Assembly: GCF_947497005.1 (NCBI RefSeq)
Contig: NZ_CANMFF010000018.1
Location: 1 to 64,000, forward strand
Direction of reading: 5' to 3'
Origin: an uncultured Ruegeria sp.
GTDB lineage: Bacteria; Pseudomonadota; Alphaproteobacteria; Rhodobacterales; Rhodobacteraceae
DNA length: 64,000 nucleotides
Part shown: one piece after another, positions 62,268 to 64,000 of the stretch
Layout of the letters: every line of letters starts with the position of its first letter
How positions within the stretch are numbered: position 1 is the stretch's first letter
Made by a program: the position numbers and the translations under genes
The notes under the pieces: generated by a model
Told to the model about the DNA's origin: nothing
The model's input: only the letters and a program-made list of their open reading frames with translations
Databases searched by the model: none

Positions 62268-63755
62268 TCAGTCCTGACTGTCCAGAATTTCGCGCACCTT
62301 GGCGATCAGTTCACCGCGTGACACTTCGAACTGGCTGGGTCGTTCCTTCCATTCCTCCAGCGTGGCGCTTTCGGCGATCTTCGCGCCAAGGATCAGGTCC
62401 TTGATCTGCACGATACCGCTGGCCTTCTCGTCACCACCCTCGATCACTGCAATCGGAGAATTCCGCTTGTCCGCATATTTCAGCTGATTGCCGAAGTTCT
62501 TCGGGTTGCCCAGATAGACCTCGGCCCGGATACCCGCGTTGCGCAGTTCCGCGACCATCGCCTGATAATCGGCCATCCGATCTCGATCCATGACGGTGAC
62601 GACCACGGGACCGGTTGCCCGCGCGGTGATCCGGCCCTTTTCGCGCAGGGCTGCCAGCAGGCGGTCGACGCCAATTGAGATACCTGTCGCAGGCACTTCC
62701 TGTCCGGTGAAGCGTTTGACCAGATCGTCATAACGTCCACCGCCCGAGACAGAGCCGAACTGCCGCTTGCGGCCCTTTTCGTCGAAAATCTCGAATGTCA
62801 GTTCCGCCTCATAGACCGGACCGGTGTAGTAGCCGAGGCCACGCACGACCGAAGGATCAATCTCGATCCGGTCCGCGCCGTAGCCGCCCGCATCCAGCAG
62901 AGTGCCGATCTGCTCCAGTTCAGCGATGCCATCCGCGCCGATCTTGCTGTCGCCCACAGCGGCGCGCAGGTTGGCTAGCGTGCCAGCGGTGTTGGGGGCT
63001 TTCGAGGTCAGGAAGGCCATCACCGGCTCGGCCTGATCGTTGCTGAGGCCCACGCCGTCGATGAACGCACCAGAAGCGTCCAGACGACCCTCGGTCAGCA
63101 GTTCGCGCACGCCCTGCTCACCCACCTTGTCGAACTTGTCGATGGTACGCAGAACGTTGTCGCGGGCTGCGGCATCCTCACCCAGACCCATCGCTTCAAG
63201 CACGCCATTCAGAACCTTGCGGTTGTTCACGCGCACCAGATAGTCGCCGCGCGGGATGCCAACGGTCTCAAGCGTATCGGACAGCATCGCGCAGATCTCG
63301 GCATCCGCAGCCATCGAGGCCGTCCCAGCCGTATCCGCATCACACTGATAGAACTGGCGATACCGCCCCGGCCCCGGCTTTTCGTTGCGCCAGACCGGAC
63401 CCATCGCATAGCGGCGATAAGGCGTCGGCAAATCGTTGCGGTGTTGCGCGTAGACCCGAGCCAAAGGTGCGGTCAGGTCATAGCGCAGGGCCATCCAATC
63501 GCCCTTGTCGTTCTCGTCGACTTCCTGCCACGCAAATACGCCTTCGTTCGGGCGATCCACGTCGGGCAGAAACTTGCCCAGTGCCTCGACCGTCTCGACC
63601 GCGCTGCTTTCCAAGGCGTCGAACCCGTAACGATGATAAACGCCCGCAATCGTCCGCAGCATCTCGGTGCGCTGCGTGACTTCCTCGCCGAAATAGTCAC
63701 GGAACCCTTTCGGCGTTACGGCCTTGGGGCGGGGCTGTTTCTTGGGCTTGGCCAT
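62268..63755 (-). CDS. hisS: histidyl-tRNA synthetase
   Basis: 495 residues. Class II motifs: PKGFRDYFGEE, YDLTAPLARV, FYQCDADTAG, GGGRYDDLVKRF and SIGVDRLLAAL. The C-terminal anticodon-binding domain is present (about 400-495). First of the hisS-hisZ-hisG operon, which ties histidine synthesis to its use in translation. Confidence 0.95.
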   Translation of the reverse strand: MAKPKKQPRPKAVTPKGFRDYFGEEVTQRTEMLRTIAGVYHRYGFDALESSAVETVEALGKFLPDVDRPNEGVFAWQEVDENDKGDWMALRYDLTAPLARVYAQHRNDLPTPYRRYAMGPVWRNEKPGPGRYRQFYQCDADTAGTASMAADAEICAMLSDTLETVGIPRGDYLVRVNNRKVLNGVLEAMGLGEDAAARDNVLRTIDKFDKVGEQGVRELLTEGRLDASGAFIDGVGLSNDQAEPVMAFLTSKAPNTAGTLANLRAAVGDSKIGADGIAELEQIGTLLDAGGYGADRIEIDPSVVRGLGYYTGPVYEAELTFEIFDEKGRKRQFGSVSGGGRYDDLVKRFTGQEVPATGISIGVDRLLAALREKGRITARATGPVVVTVMDRDRMADYQAMVAELRNAGIRAEVYLGNPKNFGNQLKYADKRNSPIAVIEGGDEKASGIVQIKDLILGAKIAESATLEEWKERPSQFEVSRGELIAKVREILDSQD

Positions 63756-63884
63756 GTGGGGCGTCCTTGGGAGTGTCCTTGTTCCGCGCGCGGTCTATCC
63801 CATGGCCCGCATCGGGGCAAGGCGGGGTTTCTCTGGCCATGGCGGCACAGGGTCGCTATGACCGTCGCAAGACAGGAGTTTCCA

Positions 63885-64000
63885 ATGCAGCATCTGGAAG
63901 AAAAGATTGCCCATTTGACCCGCACGGTCGAAGAGCTGAACACAGTTGTTACCAAACAACAGTCCGAAATCGACCGGCTGACCCGCCGGATCGAGATGCT
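63885..64000 (+). CDS. slyX: SlyX-family protein, 3' end beyond window
   Basis: First 38 codons only: MQHLEEKIAHLTRTVEELN, a leucine-zipper coiled coil as in SlyX. AGGAG 7 bases before the start. Divergent from hisS. Confidence 0.8.
   Translation, partial: MQHLEEKIAHLTRTVEELNTVVTKQQSEIDRLTRRIEM

Noticed and set aside
1..64000. CRISPR arrays, tRNA genes and intact insertion sequences
   Set aside because: I looked for regularly spaced repeats, cloverleaf-like segments and transposase motifs and found none.

Overview
The window looks like a chromosomal segment of a marine alphaproteobacterium of the Rhodobacteraceae (Roseobacter group). Evidence: a hisS-hisZ-hisG block with the short HisG, a B12-dependent ribonucleotide reductase, many solute-binding-protein importers (sugar ABC, peptide ABC, BMP-type nucleoside ABC, TRAP, betaine-type ABC) each next to its own GntR, DeoR or LysR regulator, and moderately GC-rich coding sequence. 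I see no tRNA, rRNA, CRISPR array, intact insertion sequence or prophage.

Layout. 286-1113: class II glutamine amidotransferase. 1585-11268: nine co-directional genes for a sugar system: GntR/FCD regulator, C-S lyase-like PLP enzyme, sugar ABC importer (binding protein, two permeases, ATPase), an AceE-like thiamine diphosphate enzyme and a YihS-clade AGE isomerase; a tandem operator lies upstream. 11858-13286: TetR unit with two unknown proteins and a palindromic operator. 13534-15470: DeoR regulator plus MFS transporter, then a VOC protein. 16132-21174: broken outer-membrane barrel gene, intact barrel-like protein, periplasmic sulfatase, small protein, and a divergent winged-helix/TM/TPR regulator. 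21471-24008: CPA1 antiporter fused to a cyclic-nucleotide domain. 24675-31960: peptide importer led by an M19 dipeptidase, with a divergent LysR. 32093-38589: VOC protein, then BMP-type nucleoside importer with a cytosine-deaminase-like enzyme. 38814-43822: agmatinase-family ureohydrolase, TRAP importer and divergent LysR. 44327-46669: three consecutive damaged genes (truncated four-carbon acid sugar kinase, frameshifted pdxA2-like, frameshifted TIM-barrel/cupin), apparently a dying acid-sugar operon. 47311-55754: LysR, D-cysteine desulfhydrase/cysteate lyase-family enzyme, Asp/Glu racemase, LysR, betaine-type ABC importer whose permease has an extra N-terminal domain, and an alpha/beta hydrolase. 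55978-57238: fused scar of a PHP-domain gene and an OLD-family ATPase-TOPRIM gene. 57651-64000: housekeeping genes (nrdJ, DUF1489, hisG, hisZ, hisS, slyX).

Most of the window is accessory catabolic capacity arranged as regulator-transporter-enzyme cassettes. All four LysR genes have a T-N11-A inverted repeat just upstream, and the GntR, TetR and DeoR loci have palindromes of their own, so most cassettes look autoregulated. Between cassettes lie AT-richer gaps with degenerate copies of a dispersed repeat. The best candidates for something new are the kinase-less sugar operon (possible sulfo-sugar or unphosphorylated-ketose route), the permease fused to a DUF2628-like domain in the sulfur/D-amino-acid locus, and the TIM-barrel/cupin gene of the decaying operon.
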